Shown piece by piece: positions 53,993 to 60,700 of a stretch of 64,000 nucleotides of DNA. This DNA is from KBS50 sp042434095 (GTDB lineage: Bacteria > Actinomycetota > Actinomycetes > Mycobacteriales > Micromonosporaceae), in NCBI RefSeq assembly GCF_042434095.1, contig NZ_JBHLUE010000005.1, positions 1-64,000 on the forward strand. The letters run 5' to 3'. The notes beneath the pieces were generated by a model. It was not told the origin of the DNA and made no database searches. It was given only the letters and a program-made list of their open reading frames with translations. Numbering within the stretch: position 1 is the stretch's first letter; every line of letters begins with the position of its first letter. The position numbers and the translations under genes are program-made.

Positions 53993-54068
53993 GTGGTTGT
54001 AGCTCAGCAGGCAGAGCGTCGCCTTGCCAAGGCGAAGGTCCCGGGTTCAAGTCCCGGTAGCCACTCCA
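53993..54068 (+). tRNA. tRNA-Gly(GCC), CCA encoded
   Basis: Acceptor GTGGTTG/TAGCCAC. Anticodon arm TCGCC-TTGCCAA-GGCGA. T arm CCGGG-TTCAAGT-CCCGG. The 3' CCA (54066-54068) is in the DNA. Confidence 0.92.
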
Positions 54069-54104
54069 CACCCACACCGATCACGACCCAGGAAGGAGAC
54101 CTCG

Positions 54105-54545
54105 GTGGACGTGCTCGTACTCAATGCCGACCTCGGCCCGCTGCACCGGGTCAGCCTGCGCCACGCCGTGCGCATGCTGGTCCGCCGGGTCGCCGAGGTC
54201 CACGAGGCCACGCCGGACCGGCTCATCGGTGTCTGGCCGATGCCCACCGTCGTACGGCTCACCTCCTACGTGGTGACCCGCTGGCGGCACAGCCGCGGCC
54301 CGGCCTGGTCCCGCGCCGGCGTGCTGGCCCGGGACGCCCGCCGCTGCGGCTACTGCGGCCGCGCCGCGTCCACCGTCGACCACGTGCTGCCGCGCTCGCG
54401 CGGCGGCGCCAACACCTGGCTCAACACCGTGGCCGCCTGTGGCGGCTGCAATCAGCGCAAGGGTGACCGGACCCCGTCCGAGGCGCGCATGCCCCTGCGG
54501 ACCGCACCGGCGGTCCCCACCTGGGCCGCGCTGTCCCTGCGCTGA
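54105..54545 (+). CDS. HNH endonuclease inside the tRNA array
   Basis: A 146-residue HNH nuclease. Core: CGYCGRAASTVDHVLPRSRG then CGGCNQRKGDRTP, with the zinc Cys pairs and the catalytic His of DHVLPRSRGG. GTG 54105 has AAGGAG upstream. It lies in the array between tRNA-Gly and tRNA-Gln, with a 10-bp hairpin after it, and shares the strand. HNH genes accompany tRNA arrays in several phages and actinobacterial elements and could cut DNA at tRNA sequences or help array mobility; its role here is inferred. Confidence 0.9.
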   Translation: MDVLVLNADLGPLHRVSLRHAVRMLVRRVAEVHEATPDRLIGVWPMPTVVRLTSYVVTRWRHSRGPAWSRAGVLARDARRCGYCGRAASTVDHVLPRSRGGANTWLNTVAACGGCNQRKGDRTPSEARMPLRTAPAVPTWAALSLR

Positions 54546-54549
54546 GGCC

Positions 54550-54576
54550 GGCCGGCGGGCCATCACCCCGCCGGCC
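54550..54576 (+). terminator. Hairpin after HNH gene
   Basis: GGCCGGCGGG (54550-54559) and CCCGCCGGCC (54567-54576) form a perfect 10-bp stem with a 7-base loop, four bases after the HNH stop. No T-tract. Confidence 0.6.
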
Positions 54577-54580
54577 GCGA

Positions 54581-54652
54581 TGGGAGCTGATGTAACCGGC
54601 AGCATGACCGGCTCTGACCCGGTCCGTGGAGGTTCGAATCCTCCGCTCCCAG
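54581..54652 (+). tRNA. tRNA-Gln(CTG)
   Basis: Acceptor TGGGAGC/GCTCCCA. Anticodon arm ACCGG-CTCTGAC-CCGGT. T arm GGAGG-TTCGAAT-CCTCC. Confidence 0.9.
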
Positions 54653-54659
54653 CTCCATC

Positions 54660-54732
54660 GCCCTCGTAGCCCAATGGCAGAGGCACGACGTTGAGGACGT
54701 CGCCAGTGCGCGTTCGACTCGCGCCGAGGGCA
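54660..54732 (+). tRNA. tRNA-Leu(GAG) with short variable loop
   Basis: Acceptor GCCCTCG/CGAGGGC. Anticodon arm CGACG-TTGAGGA-CGTCG. T arm GCGCG-TTCGACT-CGCGC. The variable loop is only 5 bases, unlike normal bacterial tRNA-Leu. Confidence 0.85.
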
Positions 54733-54735
54733 CGC

Positions 54736-54811
54736 GCCGGCGCAGCACGACAGGCCGTGCAGCCGACTTGTAATCGGCAGGCAGGGGGTTCGAGTCCCCC
54801 CGCCGGCTCCA
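54736..54811 (+). tRNA. tRNA-Thr(TGT), CCA encoded
   Basis: Acceptor GCCGGCG/CGCCGGC. Anticodon arm GCCGA-CTTGTAA-TCGGC. T arm GGGGG-TTCGAGT-CCCCC. CCA at 54809-54811. Confidence 0.92.
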
Positions 54812-54812
54812 C

Positions 54813-54887
54813 ACCCGGGTAGCCCAACTGGCAGGAGGCGCGCCGCTCAGGACGGCGACAGTGCGCGTTCGAATCGCGCTCCGGGTA
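54813..54887 (+). tRNA. tRNA-Leu(CAG) with short variable loop
   Basis: Acceptor ACCCGGG/TCCGGGT. Anticodon arm CGCCG-CTCAGGA-CGGCG. T arm GCGCG-TTCGAAT-CGCGC. Variable loop again only 5 bases. Confidence 0.85.
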
Positions 54888-54904
54888 CGCACCGCAGCAG
54901 CCTC

Positions 54905-54977
54905 GGGCTCGTAGCTCACCTGGTAGAGCGCCGCTCTCGCACAGCGGAGGCAGCCGGTTCGACTCCGGCCGGGTCCA
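54905..54977 (+). tRNA. tRNA-Ala(CGC)
   Basis: Anticodon arm CCGCT-CTCGCAC-AGCGG. T arm GCCGG-TTCGACT-CCGGC. The acceptor stem contains two G-U wobbles. Confidence 0.88.
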
Positions 54978-54980
54978 CCC

Positions 54981-55003
54981 ACCGGGGCGGTCATCGCCCC
55001 GGT
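54981..55003 (+). terminator. Hairpin between tRNA-Ala and tRNA-Asp
   Basis: ACCGGGGCG (54981-54989) and CGCCCCGGT (54995-55003) form a perfect 9-bp stem with a 5-base loop, starting 4 bases after tRNA-Ala and ending 4 bases before tRNA-Asp. It may be a processing or termination signal. Confidence 0.6.
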
Positions 55004-55006
55004 CAA

Positions 55007-55078
55007 GCCCTGTTAGCTCAATGGGAGAGCGCCCGCCTGTCCAGCGGGAGGCCACCGGTTCGATCCCGGTACGGGGCG
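55007..55078 (+). tRNA. tRNA-Asp(GTC)
   Basis: Acceptor GCCCTGT/ACGGGGC. Anticodon arm CCCGC-CTGTCCA-GCGGG. T arm ACCGG-TTCGATC-CCGGT. Confidence 0.9.
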
Positions 55079-55080
55079 CC

Positions 55081-55126
55081 TGGAGAGCTGGCCGAGTCCG
55101 GTTGACGGCGGCGGGTTCTCGTACCT
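55081..55126 (+). pseudogene. Possible truncated class II tRNA fragment
   Basis: GGAGAGCTGGCCGAGT followed by GACGGC resembles the acceptor and D arm of a Ser or Leu tRNA, but no clear anticodon arm or T arm follows before tRNA-Pro begins at 55127. Probably a remnant. Confidence 0.4.
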
Positions 55127-55200
55127 CGGAATGTGGCGCAGCCAGGTAGCGCACCGGTCTGGGGGACCGGGGGACGCCGGTTCGAATCCGGCCATTCCGA
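55127..55200 (+). tRNA. tRNA-Pro(GGG)
   Basis: Acceptor CGGAATG/CATTCCG. Anticodon arm CCGGT-CTGGGGG-ACCGG. T arm GCCGG-TTCGAAT-CCGGC. Confidence 0.92.
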
Positions 55201-55205
55201 CGCAA

Positions 55206-55280
55206 CGGGTCGTGGCGCAGCTTGGTCAGCGCGCTCGCTTCGGGAGCGAGAGGCCGCCGGTTCGAATCCGGCCGATCCGA
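55206..55280 (+). tRNA. tRNA-Pro(CGG)
   Basis: Acceptor CGGGTCG/CGATCCG. Anticodon arm CTCGC-TTCGGGA-GCGAG. T arm GCCGG-TTCGAAT-CCGGC. Confidence 0.92.
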
Positions 55281-55284
55281 CCGT

Positions 55285-55376
55285 GGAGATGCCAGCCGAT
55301 GGGCGCCGGCCGCCGCCTCGAAAGCGGTTGGAGGCTTGACCGCCTCGTGGGCGTTCGACTCGCCCCGTCTCCGCCA
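55285..55376 (+). tRNA. tRNA-Ser(CGA), CCA encoded
   Basis: Acceptor GGAGATG/CGTCTCC. Anticodon loop CTCGAAA. Long variable arm (about 20 bases) as normal for Ser. T arm GGGCG-TTCGACT-CGCCC. CCA at 55374-55376. Confidence 0.88.
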
Positions 55377-55377
55377 C

Positions 55378-55450
55378 GCGCCGCAAGCTCAACCGGTAGA
55401 GCAGCTGACTCTTAATCAGTGGGTTCGGGGTTCGAGTCCCCGGCGGCGTA
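55378..55450 (+). tRNA. tRNA-Lys(CTT)
   Basis: Acceptor GCGCCGC/GCGGCGT (one wobble). Anticodon arm GCTGA-CTCTTAA-TCAGT. T arm CGGGG-TTCGAGT-CCCCG. It starts one base after the CCA of tRNA-Ser. Confidence 0.9.
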
Positions 55451-55452
55451 CG

Positions 55453-55528
55453 CGCAGGGTGGAGGAGTTCGGTCGTCCTCGCCGGTCTCATAAGCCGGAA
55501 ATCGCGGGTTCGAATCCCGCCCCTGCTC
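55453..55528 (+). tRNA. tRNA-Met(CAT), initiator-like
   Basis: Anticodon arm CCGGT-CTCATAA-GCCGG. T arm GCGGG-TTCGAAT-CCCGC. The acceptor is CGCAGGG/CCCTGCT, with the first pair C-U mismatched, similar to the unpaired first position (C1-A72) of initiator tRNAs. D arm GAGG/CCTC. Confidence 0.85.
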
Positions 55529-55530
55529 CC

Positions 55531-55603
55531 GTCCCGGTAGCTCAACAGGAAGAGCGCCGCCCCGACACGGCGGAGGCCGCTGGTTCGACCCCAGCCCAGG
55601 ACA
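55531..55603 (+). tRNA. tRNA-Val(GAC) with C33
   Basis: Acceptor GTCCCGG/CCAGGAC (one C-A mismatch). Anticodon arm CCGCC-CCGACAC-GGCGG with C instead of U at position 33. T arm GCTGG-TTCGACC-CCAGC. Confidence 0.85.
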
Positions 55604-55606
55604 CCT

Positions 55607-55680
55607 GGCGCGGTGGACGAAGTGGAAGAGTCGCCCGGTTTTCACCCGGGAAACTGCGGGTTCGAACCCCGTCCGCGCCA
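55607..55680 (+). tRNA. tRNA-Glu(TTC)
   Basis: Acceptor GGCGCGG/CCGCGCC. Anticodon arm CCCGG-TTTTCAC-CCGGG. T arm GCGGG-TTCGAAC-CCCGT. Confidence 0.92.
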
Positions 55681-55683
55681 CGC

Positions 55684-55757
55684 GATCCGGCGTCGCCCAA
55701 CCGGCAGGGCAGCGCATTGTTAATGCGTACAGGTGAAGGTTCGAGTCCTTCCGCCGG
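55684..55757 (+). tRNA. tRNA-Asn(GTT)
   Basis: Acceptor TCCGGCG/CGCCGGA. Anticodon arm GCGCA-TTGTTAA-TGCGT. T arm GAAGG-TTCGAGT-CCTTC. Confidence 0.92.
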
Positions 55758-55813
55758 AGCGATCACCAGGAGGACCACGTCCCGGCGGGGACGCCCCCTC
55801 CTGCGCCCATCCC

Positions 55814-55885
55814 GCCCGTGTAGCTCAGCGGGAGAGCACCCCGCTCACACCGGGGAGGCCCCAGGTTCGAAACCTGGCGCGGGCA
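55814..55885 (+). tRNA. tRNA-Val(CAC)
   Basis: Acceptor GCCCGTG/CGCGGGC. Anticodon arm CCCCG-CTCACAC-CGGGG. T arm CCAGG-TTCGAAA-CCTGG. Confidence 0.92.
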
Positions 55886-55887
55886 CT

Positions 55888-55961
55888 GTGGCTGTAGCTC
55901 AGCTGGTCAGAGCGCCGGGTCGTGGCCCCGGAGGTCGCCGGTTCGAACCCGGCCAGTCACC
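55888..55961 (+). tRNA. tRNA-His(GTG) with C33
   Basis: Acceptor GTGGCTG/CAGTCAC. Anticodon arm CCGGG-TCGTGGC-CCCGG, with C at position 33. T arm GCCGG-TTCGAAC-CCGGC. The base before the acceptor is T, so the usual G-1 is not encoded. Confidence 0.88.
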
Positions 55962-55966
55962 TGCAC

Positions 55967-56049
55967 GCGCGTCGTGGACGGCGGCACGTCCAGCGGTCCG
56001 TAAAACCGTCGCCTTCGTGGCAGACCTGGGTCGGCACCAGGGACGCGCA
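55967..56049 (+). tRNA. tRNA-Tyr(GTA), divergent
   Basis: Acceptor GCGCGTC/GACGCGC perfect. D stem GGAC/GTCC. Anticodon arm GCGGT-CCGTAAA-ACCGT, anticodon GTA, with C at position 33. A long variable arm follows, as expected for bacterial tRNA-Tyr. The T loop is GTCGGCA instead of TTCGANT. The weak T loop could hide this gene from standard searches. Confidence 0.75.
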
Positions 56050-56054
56050 CTCCT

Positions 56055-56126
56055 GCCCTCGTAGCTCAGCGGACAGAGCACGGCGTTCGAGCGCCGGGGC
56101 CGCTGGTTCGATCCCAGCCGGGGGCA
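56055..56126 (+). tRNA. tRNA with 6-base anticodon loop, isotype undetermined
   Basis: Acceptor GCCCTCG/CGGGGGC and T arm GCTGG-TTCGATC-CCAGC are good. The anticodon stem CGGCG/CGCCG encloses only TTCGAG. Reading frames of the loop give TCG (Arg) or CGA (Ser). The D arm and short variable loop look more like Arg. Confidence 0.75.
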
Positions 56127-56132
56127 CGGCAC

Positions 56133-56203
56133 GGTCGTATGCCCGAGTGGTCAGGGAACCGCCTGCAAAGCGGTGTACGCCGGTTCGAATCCGGCTACGG
56201 CCT
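56133..56203 (+). tRNA. tRNA-Cys(GCA)
   Basis: Acceptor GGTCGTA/TACGGCC. Anticodon arm ACCGC-CTGCAAA-GCGGT. T arm GCCGG-TTCGAAT-CCGGC. Confidence 0.92.
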
Positions 56204-56234
56204 CACCCGACGTGCCACCCGCTGTGGAGCGCAC

Positions 56235-56306
56235 CGCAGGCGAGCGTTGGCTGCTCAACCGCCCCTCATACCGGCGGTACGCCCGGTTCGACACCGGGGC
56301 CTGCAC
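56235..56306 (+). tRNA. Degenerate tRNA-Met-like gene (CAT)
   Basis: T arm CCCGG-TTCGACA-CCGGG is clear. Acceptor CGCAGGC/GCCTGCA has a C-A first pair like an initiator tRNA. The anticodon arm CCGCC/GGCGG encloses CCTCATACC (CAT in the middle, loop too long). The D arm is shortened (GAGC/GCTC next to the acceptor). Last member of the array; possibly non-functional. Confidence 0.55.
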
Positions 56307-56438
56307 CATGCCGGCCCGGCTCAGCTGGATCGCGACGTCCGTCGTGCGGCGCATCCTGAGGGTGGCCAGCGCCAACCCGTCCAGAACAATCCCGGCCACC
56401 CGGTCCCCGACGACCCGAACCTTGCCTTGTCGCCCGGG

Positions 56439-57779
56439 TCAGAGCGGTGGTGGGGGCAGAGTCGGGCTGTCCAGCCAGGCGCCGAACAGATCATCCAGGG
56501 GCTCGCCGGCGAAGCGCTGGGCGTGCAGCCGGAACTGCTCGGTCGTCACGGTCGCGTGGCGGTGCTCGGCGACCCATGCCCGCAGGAGGGCGAAGAACGT
56601 CTCGTCGCCGACCCTCTTGCGCAGAGCGTGCACCGCGAGCGCGCCGCGCTTGTAGACCAGCGGGTCGAACATCCGGTCGACGCCAGGGTCGGCGAGGACG
56701 AACCGGCCCGGCCGAGCCGCGACCCATGCGTACCACCGTGCGGCCAGGGCGTCGGTGGGCAGGTCGCCGCCGACGCCGGACCACAGCCACTCGGCATAGG
56801 TGGCGAAGCCTTCGTTGAGCCAGATGTGGCGCCAGTCCGACACCGTGAGGCTGTTGCCGAACCACTGGTGGGCCAGCTCGTGGACGACGAGCCGCTCGTG
56901 CGTGCGTCGCCCGTCCACATGGTTGCGTCCGAAGATGGCCATGCCCTGCGCTTCGACGGGATCCTCGAGGTCGTCGTCGGCGACCACGACCACGTACTCG
57001 CGGAACGGGTAGGGCCCGAAGAGCCGCTGTAGCGCCGTCATGATCTCGCCGTGCCGGCCGAAGTCGTGGGCTACGTTCCTGCGCAACGCGGGTGGGATCG
57101 CGGCTCGCTGCGCCACGTCACCCACAGCGAGATCCAGCAACTCGTAACGTCCGATCTGGACGCTCATCAGGTATGGCGAGGTGGGTTCGCGGCGCTCGTA
57201 CACCCAGGTGGTGGTGCTCGCGCCCCGGTGCTGGAGCACCGGATCACCGGTCACCAGGACGGCGTACGGGGAGGGGGCCGTGACCGCCACCCGGAAGGTG
57301 GCCTTGGCGCTGGGCTGGTCATCGCACGGAAACCAGGACGGCGACCCATTCGGCTGGCTGGCCACGAGCGCCCCGTCGGTCAGCTCCTCCCAGCCGAGCT
57401 CACCCCACCGGCCGGAGATGGGCACCGGCTTTCCCGCGTACCGGATCTCCACCCGGAAGATGTCCCCCGCGCCGATCGGCCGCTCCGGTTTGATCTGAAG
57501 CTTGTCCGGGCGGTGCAGGTACTTCGCGGCGCGACCGTTCACCCGGACGCTCTGGACGCGGAGCCGACCGAAATCGAGCGTGAACCGCGACAACGACTGC
57601 ACGGCCACCCCGGTGAGGTCCGCCCGGCCACCCAGGCGGTTGGACTCGACCCGGTAGTGCAGGTCGAGGTCGTAGTGCAGCACCCGGTAGCCGCCGTTGC
57701 CATGCTCCGGCAGGTAGGAGTCGCCGGAGCGAGCGGCGCCGGGCGTTGCGCCGCTCGACACCGACGCCTTCGGATTCAT
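56439..57779 (-). CDS. M1-family metallopeptidase-like protein
   Basis: A 446-residue protein of the M1 (aminopeptidase N-like) family. The zinc motif HELAHQW with the downstream glutamate in NEGFATYAEW is intact. The exopeptidase GAMEN motif reads GMAIF, so aminopeptidase specificity may be altered. There is an N-terminal beta-sandwich (residues 1-190), then the catalytic domain. ATG 57779 overlaps the stop of the large synthetase gene (ATGA), so both are one transcript. Confidence 0.88.
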   Translation of the reverse strand: MNPKASVSSGATPGAARSGDSYLPEHGNGGYRVLHYDLDLHYRVESNRLGGRADLTGVAVQSLSRFTLDFGRLRVQSVRVNGRAAKYLHRPDKLQIKPERPIGAGDIFRVEIRYAGKPVPISGRWGELGWEELTDGALVASQPNGSPSWFPCDDQPSAKATFRVAVTAPSPYAVLVTGDPVLQHRGASTTTWVYERREPTSPYLMSVQIGRYELLDLAVGDVAQRAAIPPALRRNVAHDFGRHGEIMTALQRLFGPYPFREYVVVVADDDLEDPVEAQGMAIFGRNHVDGRRTHERLVVHELAHQWFGNSLTVSDWRHIWLNEGFATYAEWLWSGVGGDLPTDALAARWYAWVAARPGRFVLADPGVDRMFDPLVYKRGALAVHALRKRVGDETFFALLRAWVAEHRHATVTTEQFRLHAQRFAGEPLDDLFGAWLDSPTLPPPPL

Positions 57780-60700
57780 GCCGACCGGTCCGCGGGCGCC
57801 GGCCAGGCGGCGATCGGATTTCCCCACCACCGGCTGTCGGACGGCACGGCATCGCCCCGGGTCACCAGCGAACCGGGCCCGACGGTGGTCCGCGCGCCGA
57901 TGCTCGCCCCCGGCAGGACGATGCCGTGCGGGCCCAGCGCGGCGCCCGCGCCCAGCGTCACCTCGGCCATGCTCATCACCCGATCATGGAAGAGGTGTGT
58001 CTGCACCACACAGCCGCGGTTCACCGTCGCGCCGTCGCCCAGCCGCACCAGGTCGTACTCGGGCAACCAGTAGGTCTCCAACCAGACGCCCCGGCCGATC
58101 CTGGCGCCGAGCGAGCGCAGCCACGCGGCGAGCAACGGCGTGCCGGTCGCGAAGCGAACCACCCACGGCGCGGCAAGGACCTCCACGAACGTGTCGGCGA
58201 GCTCGTTGCGCCACACGAACGAGGTCCACAGCGCCCGCTCGGCCACCCGGAAGCGCCCGACCAGCAGCCACTTCGCGGCCGTCGCGATGGCGGCGGCGAC
58301 GATCGCCGCGCCCAGCAGGACCGGGCCGGCGGCGAGCGCGGCCGCCCACCAGCCCACCGCGTGCCAGGCGAGCGCGAGCACGGCCAGGACGCCGATCCCC
58401 AGGGCGCCGGCGCACATCATCGGTACGATCCGGCACAGCTCGATCGCAGCCCGGGCGAGCTTCAGCCGGACCGGCGGGTCGAAGGTGCGGCCGGTGTCGG
58501 CCGCCTGCACGGTACGGCGCAGCGGCATCGGCGGTGCGCCGAGCCACGACGAGCCCTTCTTCGCCTTGGACGGCGCCGACGACAACACACCGACAAGGCC
58601 ACGCTTCGGCACCGACCGCCCGGGCGCGGCCATCCCCGAGTTGCCGAGGAAGGCCTGCTTACCGATGCGGGCCGGGGCCACCCGCAGCCATCCGCCGCTC
58701 AGCTCATAGGTCGCGACCATCGTGTCGTCGGCCAGGAAGGCCCCGTCGGCGACCGTCGTCATCGCCGGCAGCGCGAGCACCGTGGACGCCTCCACTCCGC
58801 GCCCTACCTTGGCGCCCAGCAGCCGCAACCACACCGGCGTGAACAGGCTGGCGTAGAGCGGGAACAGCCCGACCCGGGCCATCCCCATCAGCCGCGCGGT
58901 CGTCCATGCCTGCCACGCCACCCGCCCCCGCACCGGGTGATATCCGGCGTGCAGGCCGATGCTGAGCGCCCGGACGAGCCCGAGCACGAGCAGCGCATAG
59001 CCCACGACGTAGGCGATGGTCGCCGCCGCGACGGCCGCCAGCACCGCGCCGATCGTCGGTCGGGCGATCAGCACCGCGCCGACCATCGGTCGGGCGATCA
59101 GCGCTGCGCCGACCGCCGGTCGGGCGATCAGCACTGCGCCGACCGCCGGTCGGGCGGCGAGTGTCCAGCCGAGCAGGGCCAGCGCCGGCAGGGCCGCCAC
59201 GACCGGAACCAGCGCCAGAAACTGGGCGGTGATCCCGTACGCGAGCGGCCAGAGGCGTGCGCCCAGGCGCGAGCGTGGGGGACGCTGCCCGGGCCAGCCG
59301 TGCGAATCCTTACCGGCTACGGCTGCGGCCGGGGAGCCCGCCCAGTGTCGGTTCGCCGGTACGGCGCCGGCCACGGTCGAGCCCGCGGCGACGCGGGCGC
59401 CCTTGCCGACCCGAGCGCCCGGCATCAGCGTGCTGCGCGACCCGACCCGGGCGTCGGCGCCGATCCGAACCCGGCCGATGCGGACGACATCACCGTCGAC
59501 CCAGTGGCCGGACAGATCGACCTCCGGCTCGATCGCCGCACCGCGGCCGAGCTTCAACAGACCGGTCACCGGCGGCGCCGAGTGCAGGTCGACGTCGGCC
59601 CCGATCTGCGCACCGAGAGCCCGGGCGTAGGTGATCATCCAGGCTGCCCCGGCGACGCTGGTGGCGCCGGTCAGCTCGGCGAGGCGTTCGGCGGCCCACA
59701 GCCGCAGGTGGACGCCGCCACCACGCGGGTAGCTGCCGGGGCGTACCCCGCGCAGCAGCAGTCGGGCTCCCGCGGCGGCCAGCGCGATCCGGCCCGGCGA
59801 GCTGAACAGCAGGAGCCAGCCCAGCGCCACCCACCACCAGGACACCGGCGGCGCCCACGGGGCCGGAACGAGCAGGGCGAGCACCTTGCCGAGGGCGGCC
59901 AGCGCGGTCAGCCAGCGGAGCCCGACCAGCGCCAGCATCGGCGCCATCATGGCGGCCTGGATCAGCCCGGCACGCCGGGGCGTCGGCCGGACCTCCCGGC
60001 GCTGCGTCGCCGTGGTGTCGAGACGGTCGAGCACGGCCGCGAGCCGCGACAGCGTCGGGTTGCGGTAGATGTCGGCCACCGAGACCTGCGGATACCGGCG
60101 CCGGACCCAGGCCACCAGCTGCGCCGCGGTCAGGCTGCCGCCGCCGTGGCTGAAGAAGTCCGCGTCCGGCCCGGTCGGGCGTACGCCCAGGATCTGCGCC
60201 CAACCGCCGGCGAGCCACTCCTGCGTCGCGGTCAGCTCGGTCGTCGTGTCCGGCCCGGTGGCCAGCGGCCAGGGCAGCGCCGCGCGATCCACCTTGCCGG
60301 ACGTCCGGGTCGGCAGCGCGTCCACCACGGCCAGCAGCGGCACGAGCGCCGCCGGCAGCTGCTCGCGGATCCGCAGCGTCGCCGCCGCGACATCGAACGC
60401 GGCGCCGTCGTGCGGCACCACGTATCCCACCAGCAGTTGGTTGCCCGCGGCGGTGCGCCGCACCGCCGCGGCCGCGCCGGCGACGTCGGGCAGTGCCTGC
60501 AGCGCGGCGTCGATCTCGCCGAGCTCGATCCGGCGGCCGCCGAGCTTGACCTGTTCGTCGCCGCGGCCGACGAACAGCAGCCCCGCGGGCTCCGCCCGGA
60601 CGATGTCACCGCTGCGGTACGCCCGCCGCCAGCCGAGCGCGGGCAGCGGCGCGAACTTCTCGGCGTCCTTGCCCGCATCCAGGTAGCGGGCGAGCCCCAC

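Noticed and set aside
54081..55205. Minus-strand frame across the tRNA array
   Set aside because: Its protein is only the translation of complementary tRNA sequence (recurring T-arm-derived peptides such as GFEP and RTR), not a gene.
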